64,000 bases of DNA. Source: SHZL01 sp963708905 (GTDB lineage: Bacteria > Pseudomonadota > Gammaproteobacteria > Xanthomonadales > SZUA-36). The notes beneath the pieces were generated by a model. The model had not been told where the DNA came from. It did no database searches and saw only the letters and a program-made list of their open reading frames with translations. The translations under genes were made by a program, and so were the position numbers. The DNA is taken from contig CAVPUV010000017.1 of the NCBI GenBank assembly GCA_963708905.1, positions 4,646 to 68,645 of the forward strand, given 5' to 3'. Positions 33,263 to 42,345 of this stretch are shown here, one piece after another (positions within the stretch are counted from its first letter, which is position 1; every line of letters starts with the position of its first letter).

Positions 33263-34321
33263 TCATGCTGAGTTTACTTCCACCCGCGACTGCTTGCCAA
33301 GCTTGGAGTGCCGCTGTTCCAGATAGTCCATGATCTGAATGACGTTCAGTGCGGCGCCTTTGCGTACATTGTCGGCAACCACCCACATACTGATTCCGCG
33401 TGGATGACTCAGATCCCGTCGCAGCCTGCCTACGTAGACGGAATCTTTACCCGCTGCGTGAGTGACGGGTGTTGGATGAGCGCCATCCTTTGCCGCCAGC
33501 CACTCAACCCCCGGCGCCTGCTGCAACAATTCGCGTACGCGTTCGATGCTGATATCCGTGCGCGTTTCAAAATGAACTGCTTCGGCATGGCCATAAAAAA
33601 CCGGAACACGAACTGCAGTGGCGTTGACCAGGATCCCGGAGTCGGCCAGGATCTTTTGTGTTTCCCACAGCATCTTCATTTCTTCGCGTGAATAACCGTT
33701 TTCCAGCAGCGTGTCGATTTGCGGCAGCACGTTAAACGCAATGGGTTGCGAAAAAGCCGAAATTTCCGCATCCTGGAAATTCAGCTTCTGGGCAGTCTGC
33801 ATGGCCAGTTCCCGCAAACCTTTGCGCCCGGCGCCTGAAACGGACTGGTAAGTCGCCACGTTGATACGCGTAATGCCGGCCACGGCGTGGATGGGCGCCA
33901 ACGCAACCACCAGCTGGATGGTAGAACAGTTCGGATTGGCGATGATACAAGCGCCTGTGACCGTATCCAGCAAGTGCGCATTGACTTCAGGTACTACCAG
34001 CTGGACGTTATCGTCATAACGAAAGGCCGAGGTATTGTCGATAACGATGGCGCCTGCCGCGACCGCCAGGGGAGCATATTCCTTGCTGACTGCAGCACCG
34101 GCGGAAAACAAAGCATAGTCCACGGTGGAAAAATCAAAATCAGCCAGGTTTCCGATCTCGAGCTGGACATTGCCAAATTCCACGTCCTGCCCCATCGAGC
34201 GCTCGCTGGCGAGCGCGGTGACACGGTCCTCACGGTGCCCCCGCTCGGCCAGGATGGACAGCATCACTTCTCCTACTGCCCCACTGGCGCCAACCACTGC
34301 TATTCCTGGTCTTCGCTCCAT
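33263..34321 (-). CDS. asd: Aspartate-semialdehyde dehydrogenase
   Basis: Asd reduces aspartyl phosphate to the semialdehyde, the branch point for lysine, threonine and methionine. The NADP-binding GASGAVGEVML is near the start, and the catalytic Cys is in IIANPNCSTIQLV. The downstream catalytic His region (the segment around VPVFYGHAEAVHFETR) is present. The 352 residues fit the family. It lies between aroC and fimV on the same strand. Confidence 0.96.
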   Translation of the reverse strand: MERRPGIAVVGASGAVGEVMLSILAERGHREDRVTALASERSMGQDVEFGNVQLEIGNLADFDFSTVDYALFSAGAAVSKEYAPLAVAAGAIVIDNTSAFRYDDNVQLVVPEVNAHLLDTVTGACIIANPNCSTIQLVVALAPIHAVAGITRINVATYQSVSGAGRKGLRELAMQTAQKLNFQDAEISAFSQPIAFNVLPQIDTLLENGYSREEMKMLWETQKILADSGILVNATAVRVPVFYGHAEAVHFETRTDISIERVRELLQQAPGVEWLAAKDGAHPTPVTHAAGKDSVYVGRLRRDLSHPRGISMWVVADNVRKGAALNVIQIMDYLEQRHSKLGKQSRVEVNSA

Positions 34322-34364
34322 GTGGAAGATTATATAGGCAGAACAGGGCCAGAGTACTATTTGC

Positions 34365-35450
34365 CTACCGGGTAAGTGTTGGCAGGCCCTGGCCCATTTG
34401 CGCCCGGTGGCGCAGCACGTGATCCATCAGTACCAGCGCCAGCATGGCTTCGACGATGGGCGTGGCGCGTATCCCTACGCAGGGATCGTGCCGCCCTTTG
34501 CTCACCACCTCGATTTCATTGCCATCAATATCCAGGCTTTTGGCCGGCAAGCGCAGGCTGGTGGTGGGCTTGAACGCCGTACTGACCAATATGTCCTGCC
34601 CGCTGGATATACCGCCGAGGATACCGCCTGCGTTGTTGCTCAGAAAACCCTCTCGCGACATTTCGTCACGATGCTCGGTTCCCATCTGCTCGACACTGGC
34701 AAATCCAGCGCCAATCTCCACGCCTTTGGCGGCGTTAATACCCATCATTGCGCTGGCAAGATCAGCGTCCAGTTTGCCGTAGACCGGGGCGCCCAGACCT
34801 ATGGGAACGTTGCGCGCCACCACATTGACCCGTGCGCCCACCGAGTTTCCGGATTTGCGCAGGCGGTCCATGAATGCCTCCAGCTGCGGGACGCATGCGG
34901 GGTCAGGGCAGAAAAACGGATTGTCGTCTATGGTCTCCCACTGCATGGTCCGGTCGGTACGTATCGGTCCCAGCTGGGCCAACCAGCCCTGGATTTCAAC
35001 ACCCAGGTTAAGCCGCAGCCATTTACGCGCGATGGCCCCGGCTGCAACCCGCATCGTCGTTTCCCGCGCCGACGACCGGCCGCCGCCGCGGTGATCACGG
35101 ATACCGTACTTTTTCCAATAAGTAAAATCTGCATGTCCCGGGCGAAATTGTCGTTCAAGGTCAGCATAATCGCTGGAGCGGGCATCGGTGTTTTCGATCA
35201 AAAGCGCGATGGGTGTGCCGCTGGTGCGGCCTTCGAACACGCCCGACAGGATCTGCACGTCGTCTTTCTCTCGCCTTTGCGAAGTATGGCGCGAACGGCC
35301 GCTGGCACGGCGTTCGAGTTCCCGTTTGATTTCGCCGGGCTCGATCTCCAGCAACGGCGGGCAACCATCGATCACACAGCCTATGGCAGGGCCATGGCTT
35401 TCGCCAAAAGTCGTTACCCGGAACAGTTTTCCAAAAGTGTTATGTGACAT
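34365..35450 (-). CDS. aroC: Chorismate synthase
   Basis: AroC converts EPSP to chorismate with reduced FMN. Signature segments are GKLFRVTTFGESHGPAIGCVIDGCPP, GRSRHTSQRREKDDVQI, the Arg-rich loop GGGRSSARETTMRVAAGAIA and the C-terminal GRHDPCVGIRATPIVEAM. ATG 35450 (MSHNTFGKLF) is used; it overlaps the prmB stop by 11 bp. An upstream in-frame start would extend it by six residues into prmB. Confidence 0.97.
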   Translation of the reverse strand: MSHNTFGKLFRVTTFGESHGPAIGCVIDGCPPLLEIEPGEIKRELERRASGRSRHTSQRREKDDVQILSGVFEGRTSGTPIALLIENTDARSSDYADLERQFRPGHADFTYWKKYGIRDHRGGGRSSARETTMRVAAGAIARKWLRLNLGVEIQGWLAQLGPIRTDRTMQWETIDDNPFFCPDPACVPQLEAFMDRLRKSGNSVGARVNVVARNVPIGLGAPVYGKLDADLASAMMGINAAKGVEIGAGFASVEQMGTEHRDEMSREGFLSNNAGGILGGISSGQDILVSTAFKPTTSLRLPAKSLDIDGNEIEVVSKGRHDPCVGIRATPIVEAMLALVLMDHVLRHRAQMGQGLPTLTR

Positions 35451-36354
35451 TTTTTCGTTCCTCGACAACTTTCAAAATGGCAGCGGACGATCGCATCAGC
35501 TCCTGCCGGGACAGCACGAATACGCCTGAGCCCCCGTTGCTGAATTCCAGCCATAAAAAGGGCACCTGCGGTAACAAATCCGTCAATCGCTGTTCGCTTT
35601 CCCCCACCTCGCAGATCAGCGTGCCATTAGCCATCATGTAGTCCGGTGATTGCAGCATGATCCGCAGGCAGGCGTCCAGACCATCCGATCCGGAAACCAG
35701 GCCCAATTCAGGTTCGGCACGGTATTCAGCGGGTAAATGGCGCAGCGCACTGCTCGCGACATAGGGTGGATTAGCCACGATCAGGTCATAAGACTTACCC
35801 GCCAGTTCCGTGAACAGGTCCGATTGATACAGTGTGACCCGCGCTTCCACACCATGCCTGTGGATATTTTTCCGCGCGACTGCAAGCGCGGCATGGCTGA
35901 TATCCACTGCATCGACTTTGATCTGCGGCATATATACTGCAGTGGCAATGCCTATGCAGCCACTGCCGGTACACATATCCAGCACCGTCTCATCGGCGCA
36001 GCCCTTTATCCATGAAGCAAAATGTTCAAGAATCAATTCCGCGATGGGTGAGCGGGGCACCAGCACGGAGCTGTCAACTTCGAATTCAAGACCGGCAAAC
36101 CAGGCGCTCCCCAGAATGTAGGCCAGCGGTATACCGCTATCGATACGGGCCGACATATTCTTCAACACACGTGTTTCCTGGTCCGGGTTCAGCGCCGAGT
36201 CCCATGCCTGAAAACGGCCATCGAGCGCAGCCCCCACGGCATGCAGCACCAGCCACGCCGCCTCATCGCCCGGGTTGTCTGTGCCGTGCCCATAAAATAG
36301 CTCTGCTGACTTCAGCCTTTTACTGACATATTTGATCCATTGGCTGACAATCAC
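35440..36354 (-). CDS. prmB: 50S ribosomal protein L3 glutamine N5-methyltransferase
   Basis: PrmB methylates Gln150 of ribosomal protein L3. The N-terminal helical domain has FYGHGTDNPGDEAAWLVLHAV, and the Rossmann methyltransferase carries VLDMCTGSGCIGIATAVYMP and the catalytic LIVANPPYV. GTG 36354 gives the start MIVSQWIKYVSKRL, matching E. coli PrmB; a TTG at 36399 would add 15 residues. The gene is followed by aroC with an 11-bp overlap and is divergent from the SCO gene. Confidence 0.93.
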   Translation of the reverse strand: MIVSQWIKYVSKRLKSAELFYGHGTDNPGDEAAWLVLHAVGAALDGRFQAWDSALNPDQETRVLKNMSARIDSGIPLAYILGSAWFAGLEFEVDSSVLVPRSPIAELILEHFASWIKGCADETVLDMCTGSGCIGIATAVYMPQIKVDAVDISHAALAVARKNIHRHGVEARVTLYQSDLFTELAGKSYDLIVANPPYVASSALRHLPAEYRAEPELGLVSGSDGLDACLRIMLQSPDYMMANGTLICEVGESEQRLTDLLPQVPFLWLEFSNGGSGVFVLSRQELMRSSAAILKVVEERKNVT

Positions 36355-36441
36355 GAATTCATTATCCTCGCTGGTATTGTGCAAACGCCCAGGCGCCAAG
36401 CAGTATAATCCAGCACTGACTCATTCGCAGGGGCTAGTACC

Positions 36442-37104
36442 GTGACCTCTCAGCTTTCCCGTGTTCGCGTAATATTGATCGCCACCAGCCTGGGCCTGCT
36501 GGGCCTGGTTGCAGGTGCCAGCCTTTGGAGTGTTTACGAGACGAGAAAATGGAACTCGCTGGAAACAATGATCGTGCTGCCAGAACCACGCAATACTGCT
36601 GATTTTGCGCTTACCGATCAGAACGGCAACCCCTTTTCGCTTGCCGGGTTCCAGGGCCACTGGTCAGTACTGTTTTTCGGCTACACCTCCTGCCCGGATG
36701 TCTGTCCCAACACCCTGTACCAGCTGCAACAAGCGCGGCAGCTGATGTTGCAGCAACAAGCTGCAGACAAGATACCGCGTATTTACCTCGTATCGGTGGA
36801 TCCCGCACGCGACACGCCACAAAAACTGGCAGAATATCTTCGTTACTTCGACCCTGCCTTCATCGGCCTCAGCGGAGAGGAACAACAATTGCAGGCTCTG
36901 GCCTTGCAATTGGGTGTCGTTTTTTTTGTCGAACCTCACGCGCAAGCGAGTGCTCAATATAACGTTGACCACAGTGCTTCCCTGCTGTTACTCGATCCAC
37001 AGGGGCGGCTGCATGGTGTTATGCCCGCACCGTACCAGGCGAGCAGTATCGCCCATGACGTTCTAACCGTCATCAGCCAGGAAAGCAGTGTGCCGTGGGA
37101 TTAG
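36442..37104 (+). CDS. SCO1/SenC-family copper chaperone-like protein
   Basis: SCO proteins are membrane-anchored thioredoxin-fold proteins that deliver copper to the CuA site of cytochrome c oxidase. The 220-residue protein has an N-terminal anchor (about 9-29), the CxxxC pair in FFGYTSCPDVCPNTL, and the third copper ligand His in VDHSASLLLLDP. All three metal ligands are present. The start is GTG 36442 with CAGGGG upstream, and TATAAT sits at 36404. Its 3' end overlaps psd by 10 bp. Confidence 0.92.
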   Translation: MTSQLSRVRVILIATSLGLLGLVAGASLWSVYETRKWNSLETMIVLPEPRNTADFALTDQNGNPFSLAGFQGHWSVLFFGYTSCPDVCPNTLYQLQQARQLMLQQQAADKIPRIYLVSVDPARDTPQKLAEYLRYFDPAFIGLSGEEQQLQALALQLGVVFFVEPHAQASAQYNVDHSASLLLLDPQGRLHGVMPAPYQASSIAHDVLTVISQESSVPWD

Positions 37105-37949
37105 TCGATTTCATCTTGAGCCGCCTCCAGCACCTGCTGCCGCACCATTTGTTATCGCGCCTGGTGCATGGTTTCATGCACAGCCGCATCAAGCTGATCA
37201 AGAATCTGCAAATCTGGATCTACGGTTGGCTGGCCGGAGTAAACTGGGCCGAAGCACGCTACCCACGCGCTGTGGATCACCTGGATTTCAATGCTTTTTT
37301 CACGCGAGAACTGGCGGCTGGCATGCGCACCGTGGACCCGGATCCACTGGCGTTTGTCAGCCCCAGCGATGGACGCATCAGCCAGTGTGGACGCATCACC
37401 CACGACCGCCTGTTGCAAGCCAAAGGCCACAGCTTTTCATTGCGGGCACTGCTGGCGCAGGATCCGGCGGCGCGGGATTTTATCAATGGCTTCTTCCACA
37501 CCATTTATCTGGCACCGCGGGACTACCATCGCGTCCACATGCCCTTGGCGGGCTCGTTGCAGCGCATGATCCATGTGCCAGGACGCTTGTTCAGTGTTGC
37601 CCCCTACACGGTCCGGCAGGTGCCAAATCTGTTTGTGCGCAACGAGCGTGTCATCAACCTGTTCGACACCTCCCACGGCCCCATGGCCGTGATTCTGGTC
37701 GGGGCCATGCTGGTTTCAAGCATGGAAACGGTTTGGGCCGGTACCATCACGCCACCACCGGCGCGGCGGGTCAGCACGGGTGACTGGTCACGACGCGGCA
37801 TCAGCTTGAAAAAAGGCGAAGAGATGGGCCGCTTCAATATGGGTTCAACCGTTATCCTGCTGTTACCCGCAACCGCCGTTTCCTTACTGGCTGACTTCGG
37901 ACCCGATGACAGCGTCCTGCTGGGTGAGAAGCTCGGCCGCCTGCGCTAA
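37095..37949 (+). CDS. psd: Phosphatidylserine decarboxylase proenzyme
   Basis: Psd decarboxylates phosphatidylserine to phosphatidylethanolamine, the main bacterial phospholipid. The proenzyme self-cleaves at a C-terminal Gly-Ser to form the pyruvoyl group; here the site is GRFNMGSTVILLL near residue 250, so Met takes the place of the leucine in the common LGST. Other motifs are FFTREL, PSDGRISQCG and HRVHMPLAG. GTG 37095 is the start, within the last codons of the SCO gene. The stop overlaps the convergent peptidase gene by four bases. Confidence 0.97.
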   Translation: MGLVDFILSRLQHLLPHHLLSRLVHGFMHSRIKLIKNLQIWIYGWLAGVNWAEARYPRAVDHLDFNAFFTRELAAGMRTVDPDPLAFVSPSDGRISQCGRITHDRLLQAKGHSFSLRALLAQDPAARDFINGFFHTIYLAPRDYHRVHMPLAGSLQRMIHVPGRLFSVAPYTVRQVPNLFVRNERVINLFDTSHGPMAVILVGAMLVSSMETVWAGTITPPPARRVSTGDWSRRGISLKKGEEMGRFNMGSTVILLLPATAVSLLADFGPDDSVLLGEKLGRLR

Positions 37950-39804
37950 TTCCAGCCACCACATTGACGGCCGGCATTCTGCTGATCCAGCCATTGCCGT
38001 AAAGGGGCGAAGTAGTCCAGCATGGCCGCAGCATCTATTTGTGCCGAGCCGGTCAAGGCTTTGAGGGCTACCGGCCATGGCTGGCTTTTACCCATCTCCA
38101 GCATCGCGTTCAGCCGCGCCCCGGCCTCCTTGCTGCCGTAAAAGGAACAGCGATGGATGGGGCCTTCGTTGCCGGCAATATCGCACATGGCACGAAAGAA
38201 CTGGAATTGCAGAACGTTGGCAAGAAAATACCGGGAATAAGGGGTATTCCCCGGAACATGGTACTTGGCGCCCGCATCAAAAGCGTCGGGCGGGCGATCG
38301 TTGGGTGCGGATACACCCTGATATTGCTGGCGCAACTGCCACCAGAGTTGGTTATAGGCTTCCGGCCCGACTTCACCGGCAAATACTTTCCACCGCCACT
38401 GGTCCACCATCAGACCAAATGGCGTGAAAGCAATTTTCTCCAGCGCCTTTTTCATCAACAACCCGATATCGCCCGTGGCATCGGGTTCTTTTTCCAGCAG
38501 ACCGATTTGCACCAGGTATTTGGGCGTGGTCGACAGGGAAAGCGTATCGCCCACCGCTTCGTGGAAACCATCATTGGCGCTGTCCCGGTACAGATAGGAC
38601 TGCCGGTTATAGGCTCGCTGGTAGAAGTTGTGCCCCAGTTCATGATGGATGGTTCTGAAGTCCACATCATTGACCTTGATACACATCTTGATACGCAGGT
38701 CCTCCTTTTCATCGATGTCCCAGGCTGAAGCGTGGCAGATCACATCCCGGTCAGCTGGCTTGACGAACAGCGACCTCTGCCAAAACGTCTCCGGCAGTTG
38801 TTCAAATCCGAGTGAACGGAAAAACGCCTCACCGGTTTTCACCATGCGGACCGGGTCAAAGCCCTTATCTTGCAGAATGGCGGTCAGGTCATAGCCGGTA
38901 CGCCCAGTCGGTGGCTCGACGAGGTCATAGATGTTGACCCAGCTCTGGGCCCACATATTACCGAGCAGGTGTGCCGGAATGGGACCGTCCTGCGGTACCA
39001 GTTCGGTACCATAAAACTCACCGAGCTTGGCCCTGACATGGCAGTGAAGCGCTTCATACAAGGGTTGAATCTGCTGCCAGACACGATCAATTTCGGCGGC
39101 AAAAGCCTCCGGCTCCATGTCATAAGCCGAACGCCACATGCTGCCCAGGTTATCAAACCCCAGCTCCCTGGCGCCTTCGTTGGCCAACTCGACCTGGCGC
39201 GCATACAGGCTCTTCATCGGTATGGCGGTCTGGTGCCAGCCCTCCCATACCTCCAGCAGTTCAGCTGGATTGCGCGAGTGCGCCAGAATCTCCTCCAGAT
39301 CGCCCAGCGCGAGACAGTCTTTTCCCGTGCGGCAATACTGTGCTTTGCCGTACAGACTTTTCAGCTTTGCACCGATTTCGGCCTGCTCGGCATTTTTTGC
39401 CGCATCCCGGGGGCTGGAATGGTGATGCCGGTGCGCAACAAGTGCAGTTTTCGTTCGATATCGCGATCGAGTCCGGCAATTCCAATGAAGCGTGCCGCCG
39501 CGCTTGCAATTTCGACCTGCGCCGCCGTCATCGCTTCGCTGGCGCTGGCATAGAGCCGTTCGGTGTCATAGGTAATGAAATTGGACTGCACCCATGCCAT
39601 GCGCTCGGCATACTGACCCAATTCCGCCAGGCGCTGTTCGGCCTGCGCGACAAATGCCACCGCTTCGGCGGCACTTGGCGAGCTCACCGCCGCTGCGGTT
39701 TCTGGCGACTGGGCCGCGGCCTGGCTGACGGCGGCATCGGGCGAGGGTTTGCAAGCCGCAAGAATGGTGATGATTCCGAGTAGAAAAATAGTGCGCGAAT
39801 TCAT
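37946..39804 (-). pseudogene. M2-family (angiotensin-converting-enzyme-like) peptidyl-dipeptidase lipoprotein, interrupted by a one-base frameshift
   Basis: M2 peptidases are zinc dipeptidyl-carboxypeptidases. The 5' part (39804 to about 39413) encodes a lipoprotein signal ending ITILAAC, with the lipobox Cys, and a helical N-terminal region. After the run CCCCCGGG at 39406-39413 (read on the minus strand) the frame is lost and ends at a TGA near 39361. The protein resumes one frame over (DAAKNAEQAEIG) and continues to 37946, including HHELGH (Zn ligands His and His, catalytic Glu; near 38634) and the third-ligand segment HEAVGD. One missing base in the run would restore about 619 residues. 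It is either a recent null allele, a phase-variable site or a sequencing error. Confidence 0.88.
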
Positions 39805-39881
39805 TGTCACACCCAGAAGTTAAGTGAGGGGTTGGGTCAACCTGGGAGCCTGTCGGACTTAACCTACAGGCTCCTAGGCTA

Positions 39882-40032
39882 GTGCCCGTCCATAAACGCC
39901 ACATGCTAACGCGGCACATGGATGTGCCGCCATTTTCGATGACGTAAGTCATTGAAAATGTGAGCGCAGCAAAACGACGTTTTTGCGTAGCGAATCCATA
40001 ACGGGCAGGGATGCCCGTTTATGGACAGACAC
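39882..40032 (+). mobile_element. 151-bp multi-hairpin mobile repeat, copy C
   Basis: Flanked by perfect 7-bp direct repeats TAGGCTA (39875-39881 and 40033-40039). Its left end, GTGCCCGTCCATAAACG, is the near-complement of its right end, CGTTTATGGACAGACAC, so the ends form terminal inverted repeats. Internal hairpins are as in copies D and E. It separates the M2 peptidase start from the unknown secreted protein at 40117. Confidence 0.9.
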
Positions 40033-40116
40033 TAGGCTAGCAGATGCCGGTCCTTTACTCCATCGCGAACCGTGTCAACCCAAATGCATCTATAATTCAG
40101 CAAAGAGGAGACTGGT

Positions 40117-40812
40117 TTGACCACAATGTTTCGATTGTTCCTGACCAGCATATGCTTTCTGGCCAGCGCAGGAGCAACACCAGACGGTCAGGAACCGCCG
40201 GTACCCGACCAGGGCATCAGCCTGGCGGAACTCGTCAGCAGGGCTGACGTGGTCGCACTGGCGCAGGCGCGTGATACCGATTACGTCTATCGCCGCGAAT
40301 TTCCGGTGGAGGGCAGCGCATTCCTGCAGGTATTGATTGCTTACAAGGCCGACAGGCCGCTGGACATCATTGAAGTCTACGAGCATGGATTGCACGCCCA
40401 TGAGTGCTATTTTCCGAACCCGACGGTATTTGCAGAAGGCCGGCGTTATCTACTGTTCCTGCAACAGGACAAAAACAAGCCTGAACGCTACCGGGGACTG
40501 ATACAGGGCTGTGCACTGGATGTGCTGGTTGACCGCAACAATCGCTACGTTTTGCGCCTGCCGCTTACCGGGATCAAGTTGACGGATCCTTTACCCGGGC
40601 TGGGCAAGAAATTCGAATTTGCGGATGCTTATGCCATCGAAAATGACGCATCATTGCCGCCCCAAGAACGTGACGCGCTGTTGGCTGCCGGCTGGATAGA
40701 GCCCAGGGGAGATCGCTATATCTACACCCGTGGAGTGGAACTTTCGACCGTGCGAAAATTGATGGGCGCAAACATGGCCCCGGCCGATGATCAGAAGCAA
40801 AAGATTGATTGA
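40117..40812 (+). CDS. Hypothetical exported protein
   Basis: A 231-residue protein starting at TTG 40117 with GAGGAG six bases upstream; ATG 40126 is the alternative. It has an N-terminal signal peptide (FRLFLTSICFLASAGA, cleavage near ATP) and no membrane helix after it. The body is beta-rich and contains two Cys, in HECYFPNPTVFAEGRRYLLFL and GCALDVLV, which could form a disulphide. The sequence SRADVVALAQARDTD and FLQVLIAYKADRPLDIIEVYEHG suggest a conserved periplasmic family of unknown role. It is not in an obvious operon; ppnN is convergent downstream. Confidence 0.72.
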   Translation: MTTMFRLFLTSICFLASAGATPDGQEPPVPDQGISLAELVSRADVVALAQARDTDYVYRREFPVEGSAFLQVLIAYKADRPLDIIEVYEHGLHAHECYFPNPTVFAEGRRYLLFLQQDKNKPERYRGLIQGCALDVLVDRNNRYVLRLPLTGIKLTDPLPGLGKKFEFADAYAIENDASLPPQERDALLAAGWIEPRGDRYIYTRGVELSTVRKLMGANMAPADDQKQKID

Positions 40813-40836
40813 ACGATCTGGCTCCCAGCGGCTGCG

Positions 40837-42210
40837 TCAGGCAATGACCCGGTAGCAGGGTTTGTAGACCATCCCGCCAGGCAACTTCATACGATTGTCC
40901 TGGACGAACGCGGCCAGCAGTGCATCCAGCGACTGCATTACCTCCTGGTCTCCGCGAATTTCAAAATGTCCATGCTGCCGAATCGCCTCCAGCCCGTCCG
41001 GTTTGACGTTACCCGCCACGATTCCGGAGAACACGCGGCGCAAGTTTGCGGCCATCTCATGCAAGGGCAAAGACCGGTCGATTTGAACACGCCGCATATT
41101 CTCATGCGTGGTGCTGAAAGGAATCTGCAATTCCCTGTCGATCTGGAGCAGCCAGTTGAAGTAAAAAGCGTCGTTGTGGGCGATGCGGAATTTACGCACC
41201 ACATCCAGACCTTGCGCCATTTTCTGAGCTACGCGGACCGGATCGGCAATGATAATCTCATAGCGGGAACTTGCTGCCTCTCCCAGAGCCAGCTTTATGA
41301 ACCGGTCAATCTGTGCAAAATAACCGGCGGATTCCTTCGGCCCGGTCATAACCACCGGAAACGGCAGGTCTTTGTTGGCCGGATTGAGCAGGACGCCCAG
41401 CAGGTAGAGAATTTCCTCCGCCGTTCCCACCCCGCCCGGAAAAACGATAATTCCATGGCCCAGGCGAACAAAAGCTTCCAGCCTCTTCTCGATGTCCGGC
41501 ATCACGATCAATTCGCTGACGATGGGATTGGGTGATTCCGCAGCAATGATTCCCGGCTCGGAAATGCCGATGTAACGACGTGAAACAACACGCTGCTTGG
41601 CGTGAGCGATAGTCGCACCTTTCATCGGCCCTTTCATCGCTCCCGGACCGCAACCGGTGATGATATTGAAACGCCTCAATCCCAACTGATAGCCGCACTC
41701 CTTGGTGTAGTCGTACTCCTCACGCGAAATGGAATGACCGCCCCAACAGACCACAAGATCCGGATCAACCTGGGGTATCAATGCGCGCGCATTGCGCAAC
41801 ATCTCGAATACCGCATTGGTGATGCCACCGGAGGACGAGAGGTTATGTTGCGGGTGTCCGCAAATTTCGCTGTCAAAATAGACCAGGTCGCGGATGACCG
41901 CCGAAATTAATTCGCGTACACCCTCGATGATGCGTCCTTCCACGAAGGCCGATCCTGGCGCGTTGGTGAGTTGCAGCCGCAGTCCCCTGTTGACCTGCTG
42001 CACCTCGATTTTAAAGTTGCGGTATTTTGCCAGCAGCGCCTCGATGTCATCACCTTGATTGCCGCTGTTGAGCACAGCGAGAGTGCAACGGTGCAGCAAT
42101 TTCGATAAATCGCCGCGACTGGCGCCGTGCAGCCGCTCAACTTCGCTTCGGCTCAAGGTATTGAGCATTCCGGCGGGATACAGGCGAGTGGAAATGGAAT
42201 CTGCTGGCAA
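40837..42210 (-). CDS. ppnN: Nucleotide 5'-monophosphate nucleosidase PpnN (LOG family)
   Basis: PpnN (YgdH) cleaves purine and pyrimidine 5'-monophosphates to the base and ribose-5-phosphate; in E. coli it binds ppGpp. The 457-residue protein has the N-terminal domain LLHRCTLAVLNSGNQGDD and the LOG signature GHGIIVFPGGVGTAEEILYLLG near residue 255. The start is TTG 42210 with GGAG nine bases upstream, which aligns with the E. coli N-terminus. The neighbouring genes give no clue to a linked pathway. Confidence 0.93.
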   Translation of the reverse strand: MPADSISTRLYPAGMLNTLSRSEVERLHGASRGDLSKLLHRCTLAVLNSGNQGDDIEALLAKYRNFKIEVQQVNRGLRLQLTNAPGSAFVEGRIIEGVRELISAVIRDLVYFDSEICGHPQHNLSSSGGITNAVFEMLRNARALIPQVDPDLVVCWGGHSISREEYDYTKECGYQLGLRRFNIITGCGPGAMKGPMKGATIAHAKQRVVSRRYIGISEPGIIAAESPNPIVSELIVMPDIEKRLEAFVRLGHGIIVFPGGVGTAEEILYLLGVLLNPANKDLPFPVVMTGPKESAGYFAQIDRFIKLALGEAASSRYEIIIADPVRVAQKMAQGLDVVRKFRIAHNDAFYFNWLLQIDRELQIPFSTTHENMRRVQIDRSLPLHEMAANLRRVFSGIVAGNVKPDGLEAIRQHGHFEIRGDQEVMQSLDALLAAFVQDNRMKLPGGMVYKPCYRVIA

Positions 42211-42277
42211 AATAAAACTCCGGGAACTAACAGCGTTATAGCTTAACTCAACAGACTCGGGGGCATTCCCGGTAAAG

Positions 42278-42305
42278 GGGATCCTGGCGTTATTGCCAGG
42301 ATCCC
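42278..42305 (-). terminator. Intrinsic terminator after the TonB-dependent receptor
   Basis: The 11-pair stem GGGATCCTGGC / GCCAGGATCCC has a six-base loop. It sits 40 bp past the receptor stop and is followed, in the minus reading, by CCTTTACC; the T-tract is short. It could also end the short leader of ppnN's upstream region, but the receptor is the natural client. Confidence 0.65.
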
Positions 42306-42345
42306 ATAGGCACCGGGGACCCGAACGGTATGGCGTATCCGCGCC

